Shown: positions 35,878 through 44,518, counted from the stretch's first letter. The stretch: DNA of 64,000 nt from Mycolicibacterium crocinum (GCF_022370635.2 NZ_CP092362.2:1054001-1118000), one strand, 5' to 3'. Notes: a model not told the origin generated them from the letters alone. Numbers and translations: made by a program.

Positions 35878-35944
35878 GCCCAGACTGCAGATGTTGTACG
35901 CATCGTTCGAGTAGGGGTGCAAACAACTGCAGTCTCGGCGAGGT
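35878..35944. repeat. 67-bp hairpin repeat, copy 1
   Basis: This copy directly abuts the stop codon of the AbiEi/DUF559 gene. Arms AGACTGCAG and CTGCAGTCT enclose an inner imperfect stem and a loop. It differs from copies 2 and 3 at several loop positions, so it is the most diverged copy. Confidence 0.8.
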
Positions 35945-36801
35945 CAGCGGGCGAAGCCTGCGTCGGTCAGCGCCGTCCACGCGCGACGAACAATGCCGTC
36001 GGGATCGAACTTGAGGTGATTCGCACTGACCCGAACCATCCGCCAGCCGAGGTCGGCGAAGAACTCAAGTCGGTCGATGTCGCCGGCGTGTTGCGCGGGG
36101 TCGGTCCAATGTTGTGCGCCGTCGTACTCGATACCGACCTTCCACTGTGGCCAGCCCAGGTCGATTCGCCTGACAACGCGACCCTGTGCATCTCGAATCG
36201 GGATCTGTGTGACTGGTCGCGGAAAGCCTGCTCGCACAAGCAATAATCTGAGTCTGGTCTCTTGTGGCGATTCCGCGCCGCCGTCCGCGACCTCGAGGAC
36301 ACGACGTAACCGCCGAATGTGTCGAGCGCCCGGGTTGCGCCGCGCAATCTCCGCGATCTCGTCCACGGCGATGCCGGTGGCCGCGAGAACGGAGTCGACG
36401 CGAATCACGCCGACTGTGAACGGGTTGTAGCGGCCGAGGTCGTAGGCGGTCCGCGCGGGTGTGGTGCAGTTGATCCCTCGCACTCGGCAGACGTCGTCGT
36501 CGACGACGGCACCCGAACGCACGACGATGCCGGACGGGTGTCGGGGCTGTGTTCGCACGAGTTCGGCTGGACTGTCGTCAGGCAACCAGCGAACTCCTAA
36601 GAGTGCCGCGGCCGAAATCCCGGCGAGAGTACCCGTCCGACCCGACCACATCCAGGCGGCAATGGCTCGATCCGCGGCGGTGAGTTGTGTTCCGCGCGGT
36701 GTGTACACATTCCGATGGACTTTGACGAACCGTCTGACCAGATCTCGCCGGGTCAGCGCTCCCGCATCGAGGGCTTCGTCGGCCATGATCAGCTGCGCCA
36801 C
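35944..36801 (-). CDS. AbiEi-type / DUF559 endonuclease-like protein
   Basis: A 285-residue protein. The N-terminal half (LTRRDLVRRFVKVHRNVYTP, AAALLGVRWLP) resembles AbiEi-type winged-helix domains. The C-terminal 100 residues are DUF559, related to very-short-patch-repair endonucleases: RRIDLGWPQWKVGIEYDG, then a conserved Arg (DIDRLEFFADLGWRMVRV). The active-site Asp and Glu are present. Such genes are multi-copy in mycobacteria and are often annotated as type IV antitoxin-like; the cellular role is not known. Hairpin repeats lie on both sides. Confidence 0.75.
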   Translation of the reverse strand: MAQLIMADEALDAGALTRRDLVRRFVKVHRNVYTPRGTQLTAADRAIAAWMWSGRTGTLAGISAAALLGVRWLPDDSPAELVRTQPRHPSGIVVRSGAVVDDDVCRVRGINCTTPARTAYDLGRYNPFTVGVIRVDSVLAATGIAVDEIAEIARRNPGARHIRRLRRVLEVADGGAESPQETRLRLLLVRAGFPRPVTQIPIRDAQGRVVRRIDLGWPQWKVGIEYDGAQHWTDPAQHAGDIDRLEFFADLGWRMVRVSANHLKFDPDGIVRRAWTALTDAGFAR

Positions 36802-36854
36802 GTGGACAGGGTGGGCCAGGTTGGCGTGACCCGCTAGTCACGGTTGTGGATAGC

Positions 36855-36921
36855 GCCCACACTGCAGATGTTGTACGCATCGCGCGAGTAGAGGTGCGAA
36901 CAACTGCAGTCTCGGCGAGGT
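36855..36921. repeat. 67-bp hairpin repeat, copy 2
   Basis: Nearly identical to copy 3 over about 60 bp and 95 bp away from it, with similar flanks (CTAG, then a GTGG-type stretch). It lies just upstream of the AbiEi/DUF559 gene's start. Confidence 0.85.
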
Positions 36922-36949
36922 GAAGCCCTAGCGCCAGCTGTGGGTAGGC

Positions 36950-37016
36950 GCCCAGACTGCAGATGTTGTACGCATCGCGCGAGTAGAGGTGCGAACAACT
37001 GCAGTCTCGGCGACGC
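36950..37016. repeat. 67-bp hairpin repeat, copy 3
   Basis: The outer stem is AGACTGCAG / CTGCAGTCT, then a 3-nt bulge (ATG) on the left, then TTGTACGCA / TGCGAACAA with one mismatch, and a loop of about 15 nt. It ends about 8 bp after the stop of the small gene at 37024. Confidence 0.85.
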
Positions 37017-37023
37017 GAAAACC

Positions 37024-37203
37024 CTAGAGGCGGTACATCTCCCGCGACATTCTTGAGTACTCCACGAAGCCCGCGCGCGGCGGTGGGGAGTTCAGATTCT
37101 TGCCGTGCGGTTCATTCTCGGCGAAAGCGGGCGCCCGCAGCCATGCGGCGATCCGGCTGAGGAAGCGTCCCGGCGACAGTCCGCCGGCTCCGATTGCGAC
37201 CAT
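37024..37203 (-). CDS. Small protein of unknown function, divergent from TetR gene
   Basis: 59 residues from ATG 37203, chosen because GGAGG sits 6 bases upstream. It begins MVAIGAGGLSPGRFLSRI and ends SRMSREMYRL. It is basic with no clear membrane helix. The operator array at 37245-37294 lies between it and the TetR gene, so it may be the regulator's target. No family is recognised. Confidence 0.55.
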   Translation of the reverse strand: MVAIGAGGLSPGRFLSRIAAWLRAPAFAENEPHGKNLNSPPPRAGFVEYSRMSREMYRL

Positions 37204-37244
37204 CACGGTCCTCCATATCAATCGACCCCTTCGCACTAGACTAG

Positions 37245-37294
37245 ATCGTCTAGACTGGTAGGTCTAGACGATGTGGTCTAGGCCACATCGTCTA
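37245..37294. promoter_or_regulatory. Two overlapping perfect palindromes, TetR operator array
   Basis: Palindrome 1 is ATCGTCTAGAC-N6-GTCTAGACGAT (37245-37272). Palindrome 2 is TAGACGATGTGG-N6-CCACATCGTCTA (37265-37294). They share the middle half-site, giving three TAGACGAT half-sites in a row. A TATAGT hexamer at 37314 could be the -10 of the tetR promoter. Confidence 0.75.
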
Positions 37295-37359
37295 ATGGGT
37301 GACGAAACAGATCTATAGTGGAAAAAGCCCAGTTCATCCATGGTTCGAAGGCGGTTTGA

Positions 37360-37962
37360 ATGACGACGCAGCAAGAAGCAGCGCTCTCGCACAAGGAGCG
37401 ACTGTTTCGCGCTGGCGCGAAATTGTTTTACGAAAACGGGTTCCACGGCACCACGATCGACGCCGTCCTCGCGGAGGCGGGCGTGCCGAAGGGCTCGTTC
37501 TATCACCACTTCGGGTCCAAGGATGCGTTCGGCCAGGCGGTGCTCAAGCGGTACGTCGGCTTCCAGGGTGAACTGGTCGCGAAATGGATCGCCAGAACCG
37601 ACCTGTCCACCGCCGAGCAGGTGATCGGCTACTACCGGGACATGTCGCAGATATTCGTGAAGTCCGGTTTCCAGACGTCCTGCCTCATCGGAAAGTTCTC
37701 CACCGAGGTCGCGGCCACCTCCGACGTCTTCCGTCCGCAGTTGGCGGGACAGATCGACGGGTGGAAGACGCGGCTCTCAGCGCTGTTCGAGGCCGGCCGG
37801 GAGCGCGGCGACGTCCGTCTGGACCGCTCCGCTGAGGATCTGGCCGACATCGTGCTCGCACTGATCCAGGGCTCCTTCGTGCTGACCCTGTCGACTCGTG
37901 ACGAGCACACCCTCGCGACGGTCTGCGGCATGATCAAAGAAGTCATCGAACCGCACGACTAA
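37360..37962 (+). CDS. TetR-family transcriptional regulator
   Basis: A 200-residue protein with an N-terminal helix-turn-helix at about residues 12-58 (LFYENGFHGTTIDAVLAEAG, GSFYHHFGSKDAF). The C-terminal domain (YYRDMSQIF, SCLIGKFSTEVA) is of the TetR_C type found in AcrR/NemR-like regulators with a cysteine in SCLIG. It probably binds the palindromes at 37245-37294 and represses itself and the divergent small gene. The ligand is unknown. Confidence 0.9.
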   Translation: MTTQQEAALSHKERLFRAGAKLFYENGFHGTTIDAVLAEAGVPKGSFYHHFGSKDAFGQAVLKRYVGFQGELVAKWIARTDLSTAEQVIGYYRDMSQIFVKSGFQTSCLIGKFSTEVAATSDVFRPQLAGQIDGWKTRLSALFEAGRERGDVRLDRSAEDLADIVLALIQGSFVLTLSTRDEHTLATVCGMIKEVIEPHD

Positions 37963-37971
37963 CCAAAAGCG

Positions 37972-38004
37972 AAGGGCTGGTACGGCATTGCCGTACCAGC
38001 CCTT
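37972..38004. terminator. Bidirectional terminator between tetR and cspA
   Basis: Perfect 14-bp stem AAGGGCTGGTACGG / CCGTACCAGCCCTT with a 5-nt loop between convergent genes. Confidence 0.85.
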
Positions 38005-38025
38005 GCTGGAGGTTTGAGGTCCGAG

Positions 38026-38229
38026 TCAGACCGCGGAAACCCGCGTGGCCTGGGGGCCCTTGGGTCCCTGTCCAACTTCGAACTGGACTCGCTGGTTCTC
38101 CTCGAGCGACTTGTAGCCGTTGCCCTGGATTTCCGAGTAGTGCACGAACAGATCCTGCTCGCCACTGTCAGGAGCGATGAAGCCGAAGCCCTTTTCGCCG
38201 TTGAACCATTTCACAGTTCCCTGTGCCAT
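38026..38229 (-). CDS. cspA: Cold-shock protein
   Basis: A 67-residue cold-shock domain, nearly complete by itself. RNP1 is KGFGFIAP and RNP2 is DLFVHYSEI, with the N terminus [10 protein letters not shown] as in mycobacterial CspA. Csp proteins bind single-stranded RNA/DNA and keep mRNA open in the cold or under stress. It lies 76 bp downstream of the DEAD-box helicase gene on the same strand, so the two may act together. Confidence 0.96.
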   Translation of the reverse strand: MAQGTVKWFNGEKGFGFIAPDSGEQDLFVHYSEIQGNGYKSLEENQRVQFEVGQGPKGPQATRVSAV

Positions 38230-38305
38230 CTATTTCTTCTTCTCTCATTCAGTTGGATGCCTACGGCATCCCTTGCTCGCTCCGGCGGGCCCGCCGGAAC
38301 GAAAT

Positions 38306-39688
38306 CTATTGGGCGCCAACCGCCGGACGCGGCCGACGGGAGCGGCGGCGGCCCGGCTGGCCACCACCGTGCTGGTCACCGCGAGGCTGCCCACCGCGCG
38401 ATTGCCCACCGCGCGACTGGCCACCGGGCTGGCCACCGCGGGACTGCCCGCCACGGCCGCGACCCTGCGCGGGGGAGCGACGCGGCGGCGCGGGCGCCAC
38501 GACGGGCGCCGGAGCCTGATACGGAGCGATCTCGCCGACAAGTGCTTGCACGGATTCGGAATCGGCCGAAACCTGTTGCGGCGTGGCCTTGATGCCGGCC
38601 TTGCGCAGCAGGGCCTGGGTGTCGCGACGCTGCTCGGGCAGCACCACCGTCACCACGTCACCGGTCCGCCCCGCTCGCGCGGTACGACCGGAGCGATGCA
38701 GATATGCCTTGTGCTCGGCCGGCGGATCGATGTGCACGACCAGTTCGACGTCGTCGACGTGCACACCGCGCGCGGCGATGTCGGTGGCCACCAGCACCCG
38801 CGCGGTGCCGGCGGCGAACGCCGCCAGGTTCCGGTCGCGGGCCGGCTGAGAAAGGTTGCCGTGCAAGTCAACTGACGGGATACCGGCCTGGGTGAGCTGC
38901 TTGGCCAGCTTGCGCGCGTGATGCTTGGTGCGCAGGAACAGGATTCGGCGTCCGGTGCCAGACGCCAGCGTCTGGACCAAGTCCTTCTTGGCCTCGGCGC
39001 TGGACACGTGGAACACGTGATGGGTCATCGCGTCCACCGGCGACTGGTCGGAGTCGACAGCATGCGACACCTCGTCGCGCAGGAACCGGCTGACCAGCTT
39101 GTCCACGCCGTTGTCCAGCGTCGCCGAGAACAGCAGCCGCTGACCACCGGCCGGGGTGGCCGCCAAAATGCGGGTGACGCCCGGCAGGAACCCCAGGTCG
39201 GCCATGTGGTCCGCCTCATCGATCACGGTGATCTCGACGGCGTCGAGGGTGATCAGGCGCTGGCGCATCAGGTCCTCGAGGCGGCCCGGGCAGGCGACCA
39301 CGATGTCGACGCCGGCCTGCAGCGCCTTGACCTGCTTGTTCTGCGGCACGCCACCGAAGATGGTGGTGACCTTCAGGCCGGACGCGTCAGCCAGCGGCTG
39401 CAGCGTCGCGGTGATCTGGGTAGCCAGCTCACGCGTCGGCGCCAGCACCAGACCCGAGGGCCGGGAGGCCCGGCGGGTCGTGTCGGCCAGCCGGCTGACC
39501 AGGGGAATGGAGAACGCCAGCGTCTTGCCGCTGCCGGTCTTTCCCCGGCCCAGCACGTCGCGACCGGCCAGGGTGTCCGGCAGGGTCGAGATCTGGATCG
39601 GGAAGGGATGGGTGATGCCGTTGTCGGACAGTGCGCGCACAAATGAGGGGCGCACGCCGAGATCGGCGAACGTTGATTCGGTTTTCAT
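38306..39688 (-). CDS. DEAD-box ATP-dependent RNA helicase (RhlE-type)
   Basis: 460 residues from ATG 39688. The helicase core is complete: Q-motif region FADLGVRPSF, motif I TGSGKT, PTRELA, motif II DEAD, SAT, and motifs V/VI (ATDIAARGVHV, HRSGRTARAG). The C-terminal tail is Arg/Gly/Gln-rich (RGGQSRGGQPGGQ repeats), typical of RNA-binding RGG tails. It unwinds structured RNA, often under cold stress, which fits the adjacent cspA. Confidence 0.95.
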   Translation of the reverse strand: MKTESTFADLGVRPSFVRALSDNGITHPFPIQISTLPDTLAGRDVLGRGKTGSGKTLAFSIPLVSRLADTTRRASRPSGLVLAPTRELATQITATLQPLADASGLKVTTIFGGVPQNKQVKALQAGVDIVVACPGRLEDLMRQRLITLDAVEITVIDEADHMADLGFLPGVTRILAATPAGGQRLLFSATLDNGVDKLVSRFLRDEVSHAVDSDQSPVDAMTHHVFHVSSAEAKKDLVQTLASGTGRRILFLRTKHHARKLAKQLTQAGIPSVDLHGNLSQPARDRNLAAFAAGTARVLVATDIAARGVHVDDVELVVHIDPPAEHKAYLHRSGRTARAGRTGDVVTVVLPEQRRDTQALLRKAGIKATPQQVSADSESVQALVGEIAPYQAPAPVVAPAPPRRSPAQGRGRGGQSRGGQPGGQSRGGQSRGGQPRGDQHGGGQPGRRRSRRPRPAVGAQ

Positions 39689-39912
39689 GAAGCCTTTCGG
39701 GCGTGGAGATGTGGCGAGATTGCCGGTGGGCAAAATCGATCGCCGCGAGACTGTGTGCTTGGCGCACTGATCAGCTGAACTCGGCTCCCGCTGGGCGGGA
39801 AGTGCCGGTGAAGTGAAGGTGTTCCACGACGTGTTGGCGGTTCTTACGAGCAGCCAACGTTGTCATCAGCATATCAGCAATACCGAGGCATAACTTCCGG
39901 CGGTGGCGGGTA

Positions 39913-39942
39913 CCCCTCGCGTCAATAGACGCGACCGAGGGG
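39913..39942 (+). promoter_or_regulatory. Hairpin covering the ribosome-binding site of the KasA-like gene
   Basis: CCCCTC and GCGTC (39913-39923) pair with GACGC (39928-39932) and GAGGGG (39937-39942), with a 4-nt loop and a 4-nt bulge. GAGGGG, the only Shine-Dalgarno-like sequence, is in the 3' arm, 10 bp before the ATG. Confidence 0.5.
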
Positions 39943-39952
39943 GTCAGCGGGT

Positions 39953-41203
39953 ATGACGAAGTTGCGGACCGGCGAAGGACTGCCCGATGTGGTGGTCACG
40001 GCGGTGGCGTCGACGAATGCGCTCGCATCCGACGCCGAAGAGACATGGCAGCAACTTCTGGAGGGCGCCAGCGGTATTCGTGAACTCGACAAGTGGTTCG
40101 TTCACGAATACGAGTCACCGGTGCGCATCGGTGGGGCATTGCGGGAGAGTTTCGACGAACACCTCAACCGCGTGGAGCTTCGTCGCCTGTCCTATCTCGG
40201 AAAGATGGCCCTGGTGCTGGGTCGGCGACTCTGGTCGGCTGCCGGTTCACCCGAAGTCGACACGAATCGACTGCTGGTCTCAATCGGCACCGCGCTGGCC
40301 AACACCGAGGAGATCGCGGAGGGCGCGGTCGACTGGCAGGCCCGCGGATTGAAGGCCATGTCGCCATTGGCGGTCCAGATGTACATGCCGAATGCTCCGG
40401 CCGCGACGGTCGGACTGGAACGCCAGGCCAAGGCGGGTGTCATCGCGCCGCTGATGGGCGACGCCTCCGGTGCGGCATCGATCGCACAGGCGTGGCGGCA
40501 CATCATCTTGGGCGAAGCCGACATCGCGATCTGCGGTGCCGTCGAGACCTGGGTCGAGGCGGTGCCCGTCGGCGCCTTCTACGAGCTGGGCCTGCTGTCC
40601 ACCAACAACGACGACCCGGCGGGGGCGTGCCGTCCCTTCGACCGGCACCGCGACGGGATGGTGCTCGGCGAGGGTGGCGCGATGCTGCTCATCGAGACCG
40701 AGGAGCACGCCAAGGCCCGTGGCGCGCCGATCCTGGCCCGCCTCATGGGCGCCTCGACGAACTCCGACGCCTACGACGACGTCGAACCGGATCCGTCCGG
40801 TGAGATCGCCGGCGCCGCGATTGCCCACGCGATCGACCTGGCCGGGCTGCAACCGTCCGACATCGATCACGTCAACGCGCACGCGACCGGAACCAAGGCC
40901 GGCGATCTCGCGGAGGCCCGCGCGATCCGGCATGCCTTCGGTGATCACAATCCGGCGGTGTACGCACCGAAGGCTGCGCTCGGGCACTCCCTCGGTGCCG
41001 CGGGTGCAGTCGAGGCGGTGCTCACGGTGCAGGCGCTGCGCGACGGCGTCGTACCCGCCACCCGCAATATGAAGGATCTCGATCCCGACATCGATCTCGA
41101 TGTGGTGGTCGACCGCCCACGCCGGGGTGACTACCGGTATGCGGTCAGCAACTCGATGGGCCTTGGCGGCTACAACGTGGTGCTGGCGTTCGGCAGCGCT
41201 TGA
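39953..41203 (+). CDS. KasA/KasB-like beta-ketoacyl-ACP synthase lacking the catalytic cysteine
   Basis: A 416-residue KAS of the length of KasA (416). Catalytic histidines His310 (NAHATGT) and His345 (ALGHSLGA) and Lys340 are kept. The nucleophile position reads MGDASG with Asp170 where KasA has Cys171 (SACSSG). Without the cysteine it cannot condense in the normal way. It may be a chain-length-factor-like partner, a malonyl decarboxylase (as in KSQ domains, which carry Gln), or a regulator. It is convergent with a CMAS gene with zero bases between stops. Confidence 0.88.
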   Translation: MTKLRTGEGLPDVVVTAVASTNALASDAEETWQQLLEGASGIRELDKWFVHEYESPVRIGGALRESFDEHLNRVELRRLSYLGKMALVLGRRLWSAAGSPEVDTNRLLVSIGTALANTEEIAEGAVDWQARGLKAMSPLAVQMYMPNAPAATVGLERQAKAGVIAPLMGDASGAASIAQAWRHIILGEADIAICGAVETWVEAVPVGAFYELGLLSTNNDDPAGACRPFDRHRDGMVLGEGGAMLLIETEEHAKARGAPILARLMGASTNSDAYDDVEPDPSGEIAGAAIAHAIDLAGLQPSDIDHVNAHATGTKAGDLAEARAIRHAFGDHNPAVYAPKAALGHSLGAAGAVEAVLTVQALRDGVVPATRNMKDLDPDIDLDVVVDRPRRGDYRYAVSNSMGLGGYNVVLAFGSA

Positions 41204-42088
41204 TCAGCGCTTCACCAAAGTGAACTGGCCGACCTCGGACACCCCGCGGCGGAAAAAGTCCGAGCAGCCGACGAGATACCGCATGTACCGGTCGTAGACC
41301 TCGACCGAGGTGACCTCGATCGCCTGATCGCGCGCGGCCTCCAACCGTTCCGACCAGATGTCGAGGGTGCGCACGTAATGCGGCGTGAGGTACTGCAGGT
41401 CGGCGACTGAAAACCCGGCCTTCTCCGAGAACTCGACGACGTCCTCGTCACACGGCACCGCGCCGCCCGGGAAGATCTCCTTGGCGATGAACCGCATGAA
41501 CTTCAGGTCGGACATCACGATCGGGATGCCGAGTTCTGGCCAGCGCTTCAACGGGTGACCCATGATCGTCTGCAACACCATGCGTCCGTCATCGGGCATC
41601 ACGCGGTGGCAGGTGTCGAAGAACGCGGCGTAGCGATCCTTCGGAAACGCTTCGAACGCTTCGATACTCACGATCCGATCGACCGGCTCGTCGAACTCTT
41701 CCCAGCCGCGCAGCTGAATTTGCCGAGACCGCTCGGTCTCGACCGCGTCGAGCACCTCTTGTCCCAGTGCGCGCTGGTTTCGGCTCAACGTCAAGCCGAG
41801 CGTGTTCACGTCGAATCTTTGCGCTGCCCGCTTCATCACGGAACCCCAGCCGCAACCGACGTCGAGCAGCGTCATGCCGGGCTGCAAGTCCAACTTGTCC
41901 AGCGCCAGATCAATTTTCGCGAGTTGCGCCTCTTCGAGCGTCATGTCCTCGCGCTCGAAAAATGCGCAGCTGTAGGTGCGCGACGGATCCTGGAACAGCG
42001 CGAAGAAGTCGTTCGAAAGATCGTAGTGCGCCTGAACATCCTCATAGGCCGGGCGGAGCTGCGTTGAGCCCGAACCACTTTCCGTCAT
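41204..42088 (-). CDS. Diverged cyclopropane-mycolic-acid-synthase-like methyltransferase
   Basis: A 294-residue SAM-dependent methyltransferase of the CmaA/MmaA family with SAM motif LLDVGCGWGS. The N-terminal HYDLSNDFFALF and PHYVRTLD near residue 240 match the family. Compared with CmaA1's bicarbonate-site residues Cys35, Gly137, Glu140, His167 and Tyr232, it keeps Cys41 (YSCAFF), Glu146 and the Tyr in PHYVRTLD. Gly137 is replaced by Glu143 and His167 by Gln173. It may modify a different lipid or act by a different mechanism. It follows the canonical paralogue by 61 bp. Confidence 0.88.
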   Translation of the reverse strand: MTESGSGSTQLRPAYEDVQAHYDLSNDFFALFQDPSRTYSCAFFEREDMTLEEAQLAKIDLALDKLDLQPGMTLLDVGCGWGSVMKRAAQRFDVNTLGLTLSRNQRALGQEVLDAVETERSRQIQLRGWEEFDEPVDRIVSIEAFEAFPKDRYAAFFDTCHRVMPDDGRMVLQTIMGHPLKRWPELGIPIVMSDLKFMRFIAKEIFPGGAVPCDEDVVEFSEKAGFSVADLQYLTPHYVRTLDIWSERLEAARDQAIEVTSVEVYDRYMRYLVGCSDFFRRGVSEVGQFTLVKR

Positions 42089-42149
42089 CGTCGGCAGACC
42101 CCCTCTTCTTGAGTTCTTACGTCATGATGACGCCGACTATGAAAAGAGG

Positions 42150-43079
42150 CTAACTGATTGCCTTTTCACACGTGAACTGGCATACGTCGGTGTAGCCGTT
42201 ACGGAAGAGGTCGGCGCATCCGGTGAGGTATTTGTCGAAGCGCTCGTAGATCTCTTCGGAGGTTATCGCGATCGCCTGGTCCTTCTTGGCTTCCAAGTTC
42301 GCCGCCCAGGTGTCCAGCGTGCGCGCGTAGTGCGGCTGCAGGTGCTGCTCGCGGGTGACGTTGTAGCCGACGTCCACCGCATGCTTGCGAACCATCGAGG
42401 CCAGCGGCAGCCGGCCGCCGGGATAGATCTCATCCATGATGAATTTGATGAAGCGCACCCGCGACATCGTCAGCGGAAGACCCTTGGCTTTGATCTCCTC
42501 GTCCTCCGGAATGATGATCGTGTGTAGCAACATCACGCCGTCGTCGGGCAGCCAGCTGAAGGTCTTCTTGAAGTAGTCGTCGTACTTGTTGAAACCGAAA
42601 TGCTCGAAGGCGCCAATCGACACGATCCGGTCGACCTTGCCGTCGAACTCCTCCCACGGCTGCAGCCGGACCTCCATGCTGCGGTCGGTGTCGATGCTGG
42701 GGAACCGGTTCTGTTCGATGTGCTGCTTCTGGTTTTCCGAGAGCGTCAGGCCGATGACGTTGACGTCGTACTTCTCAACCGCGCGCTGGATCGTCGAGCC
42801 CCAGCCGCAGCCGATGTCCAGCAGCGTCATGCCGGGCTGCAGTCCGAGCTTGCCCAGCGATAGGTCCACCTTGGCCATCTGTGCTTCTTCGAGCGTCATG
42901 TCGTCGCGCTCGAAGTAGGCGCAGCTGTAGGTCTGGGTCGGGTCTTGCCACAGCTTGAAGAAGTCGTTCGAGATGTCGTAGTGGAACTGGACTTCTTTCT
43001 TGTCCGAACCGCGAGTCTGCGACGCAGATTTGGACAGCCAGTCGGATTTCGGGGGCGAGGTGCTTGATGGATTGGTCAC
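42150..43079 (-). CDS. Cyclopropane mycolic acid synthase family methyltransferase, canonical
   Basis: 309 residues from GTG 43079; the ORF extends further, but the extension is unlike the family. The active-site residues are canonical: Cys in [18 protein letters not shown] with the Gly and Glu, LLHTI with His, and [10 protein letters not shown] with Tyr. The SAM motif is [10 protein letters not shown]. These enzymes add cyclopropane or methyl groups to the double bonds of mycolates. Which member (CmaA, PcaA, MmaA or UmaA type) cannot be decided here. Confidence 0.92.
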   Translation of the reverse strand: MTNPSSTSPPKSDWLSKSASQTRGSDKKEVQFHYDISNDFFKLWQDPTQTYSCAYFERDDMTLEEAQMAKVDLSLGKLGLQPGMTLLDIGCGWGSTIQRAVEKYDVNVIGLTLSENQKQHIEQNRFPSIDTDRSMEVRLQPWEEFDGKVDRIVSIGAFEHFGFNKYDDYFKKTFSWLPDDGVMLLHTIIIPEDEEIKAKGLPLTMSRVRFIKFIMDEIYPGGRLPLASMVRKHAVDVGYNVTREQHLQPHYARTLDTWAANLEAKKDQAIAITSEEIYERFDKYLTGCADLFRNGYTDVCQFTCEKAIS

Positions 43080-43173
43080 AGTGCGTCCGTCCTCGAGGCA
43101 TGGGGTATCGATCCGACGCGGTGGTGTACCCACTCAGCCTGATCCCAATCACCCCCTAGCATCAATACCCACT

Positions 43174-44496
43174 GTGTCGGACGCGCCCTCTTCACGTCGC
43201 CGGGGCCAGCTCGGGCTGAGCGAGCTGGTGTCAATCGGCATCGGCGGAATGGTCGGTGGCGGGATCTTCTCGGTGCTCGGTCTGACGGTCGAAACCGCGC
43301 GCGCGGGCGCCTATCTGTCGTTTGTCGTCGGCGGGGTGATCGCGGCCTTGACCGGGCGCTCGTACGCCTTGCTGTCGGTGCGGATTCGAAGCCGTGGGGG
43401 TACGGCGGTTTTTCTTGACAAGTGCTTCGGCACGACCATCGCCGGACCGCTGAACCTGCTGCTGTGGCTCAGCTACTTCGTCATGCTCGGCCTGTACGCC
43501 GTCGCCTTCGGCAGCTATGGCGCGGTTCTGCTCGGCGCCAATCCAGACGGGGAGCTGCGCAAGATCCTGGCCAGCGCCGTCGTCCTCGGCTTCACGGCGC
43601 TCAACCTGGCCGGTGCACACATCGTCGGGCGCGCCGAAGCGGTATTGGTGTACGCGAAGCTGGCGGTCCTCGTCGTCTTCTGCGGGGTCGGTTTGTTCTT
43701 TGTCAGCGGCGACCGTGTCTCGCCCGCCCATTACGGCTCGGTCGGCGTCATCGCCTATGCCGGCGCCCTGATCTTCCTGGCCTACGAGGGGTTCGAGCTG
43801 ATCGCCAACGCCGCCGAGGACGCCCGCGATCCCCGGCGCAACCTGCCGCGAGCGTTCGCCATCTCGATCGGCGTGGTGATCTGCCTCTACGTTCTGGTCG
43901 CGTTCGTCGCAGTCGGCAATCTCGACGCCGCGCAGATCGACCGGGACCGCGACTACGCACTGGCGGCGGCCGCCCGGCCGTTCCTGGGCTCGGCCGGCTT
44001 CGTGCTCATCGGCATCGCTGCGGTCATCTCGACCGCGAGCGCCATCAACGCGACGCTCTACGGCACCGCCAAGTTCACCTTCCTCATGGCGCGCGACGGC
44101 GAGCTGCCCGCCGCGCTGGCCCGCCCGGTGTGGGACCGACCGGTGGCCGGCCTGCTTGCCACCGCCGCCGGAACGCTTCTGGTGGTCAACACCGTCGACA
44201 TCGAGGGCATCAGCCTGATGGGGTCGTCGGGATTCCTGGTGATATTCACGGCAGTCAACCTGTCGGTCCTGCGACTGCGCTGTCATCGGATCACCAAGGT
44301 CCTCGCCGTCGCCGGCGCGCTGGCCTGCCTCGGTTCGTTCGCCGCCCTGGTCGTCTACACGGCGACGACGGCGGTCGCGGAGTTGTGGGTACTCGGCGGA
44401 TTTCTGTTCAGCGTCGTCATCATCGAGGCGGTCGTCCAGTTGCGCGGTCGCCGGGTGAATCATCCCGCGTCGGCGGTGATCGACAACGACGGCTGA
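43174..44496 (+). CDS. APC-superfamily amino acid/amine permease
   Basis: 440 residues from GTG 43174 (VSDAPSSRRRGQLGLSELV), which starts just before the first membrane segment; the longer frame overlaps the CMAS gene. Twelve hydrophobic segments are seen, with the unwound helix-1 motif SIGIGGMVGGGIFSVLG typical of the APC superfamily and YEGFELIANAAEDARDP after helix 6. It transports amino acids or amines with protons. The substrate is not known. Confidence 0.88.
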   Translation: MSDAPSSRRRGQLGLSELVSIGIGGMVGGGIFSVLGLTVETARAGAYLSFVVGGVIAALTGRSYALLSVRIRSRGGTAVFLDKCFGTTIAGPLNLLLWLSYFVMLGLYAVAFGSYGAVLLGANPDGELRKILASAVVLGFTALNLAGAHIVGRAEAVLVYAKLAVLVVFCGVGLFFVSGDRVSPAHYGSVGVIAYAGALIFLAYEGFELIANAAEDARDPRRNLPRAFAISIGVVICLYVLVAFVAVGNLDAAQIDRDRDYALAAAARPFLGSAGFVLIGIAAVISTASAINATLYGTAKFTFLMARDGELPAALARPVWDRPVAGLLATAAGTLLVVNTVDIEGISLMGSSGFLVIFTAVNLSVLRLRCHRITKVLAVAGALACLGSFAALVVYTATTAVAELWVLGGFLFSVVIIEAVVQLRGRRVNHPASAVIDNDG

Positions 44497-44518
44497 TCGA
44501 TCCTGCCCGAGGGCTAAC

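Noticed and set aside
36841..37020. The repeats as a CRISPR array
   Set aside because: Only two closely spaced copies with a 28-bp gap plus one distant copy, each with long internal hairpins and similar flanks; no cas genes.
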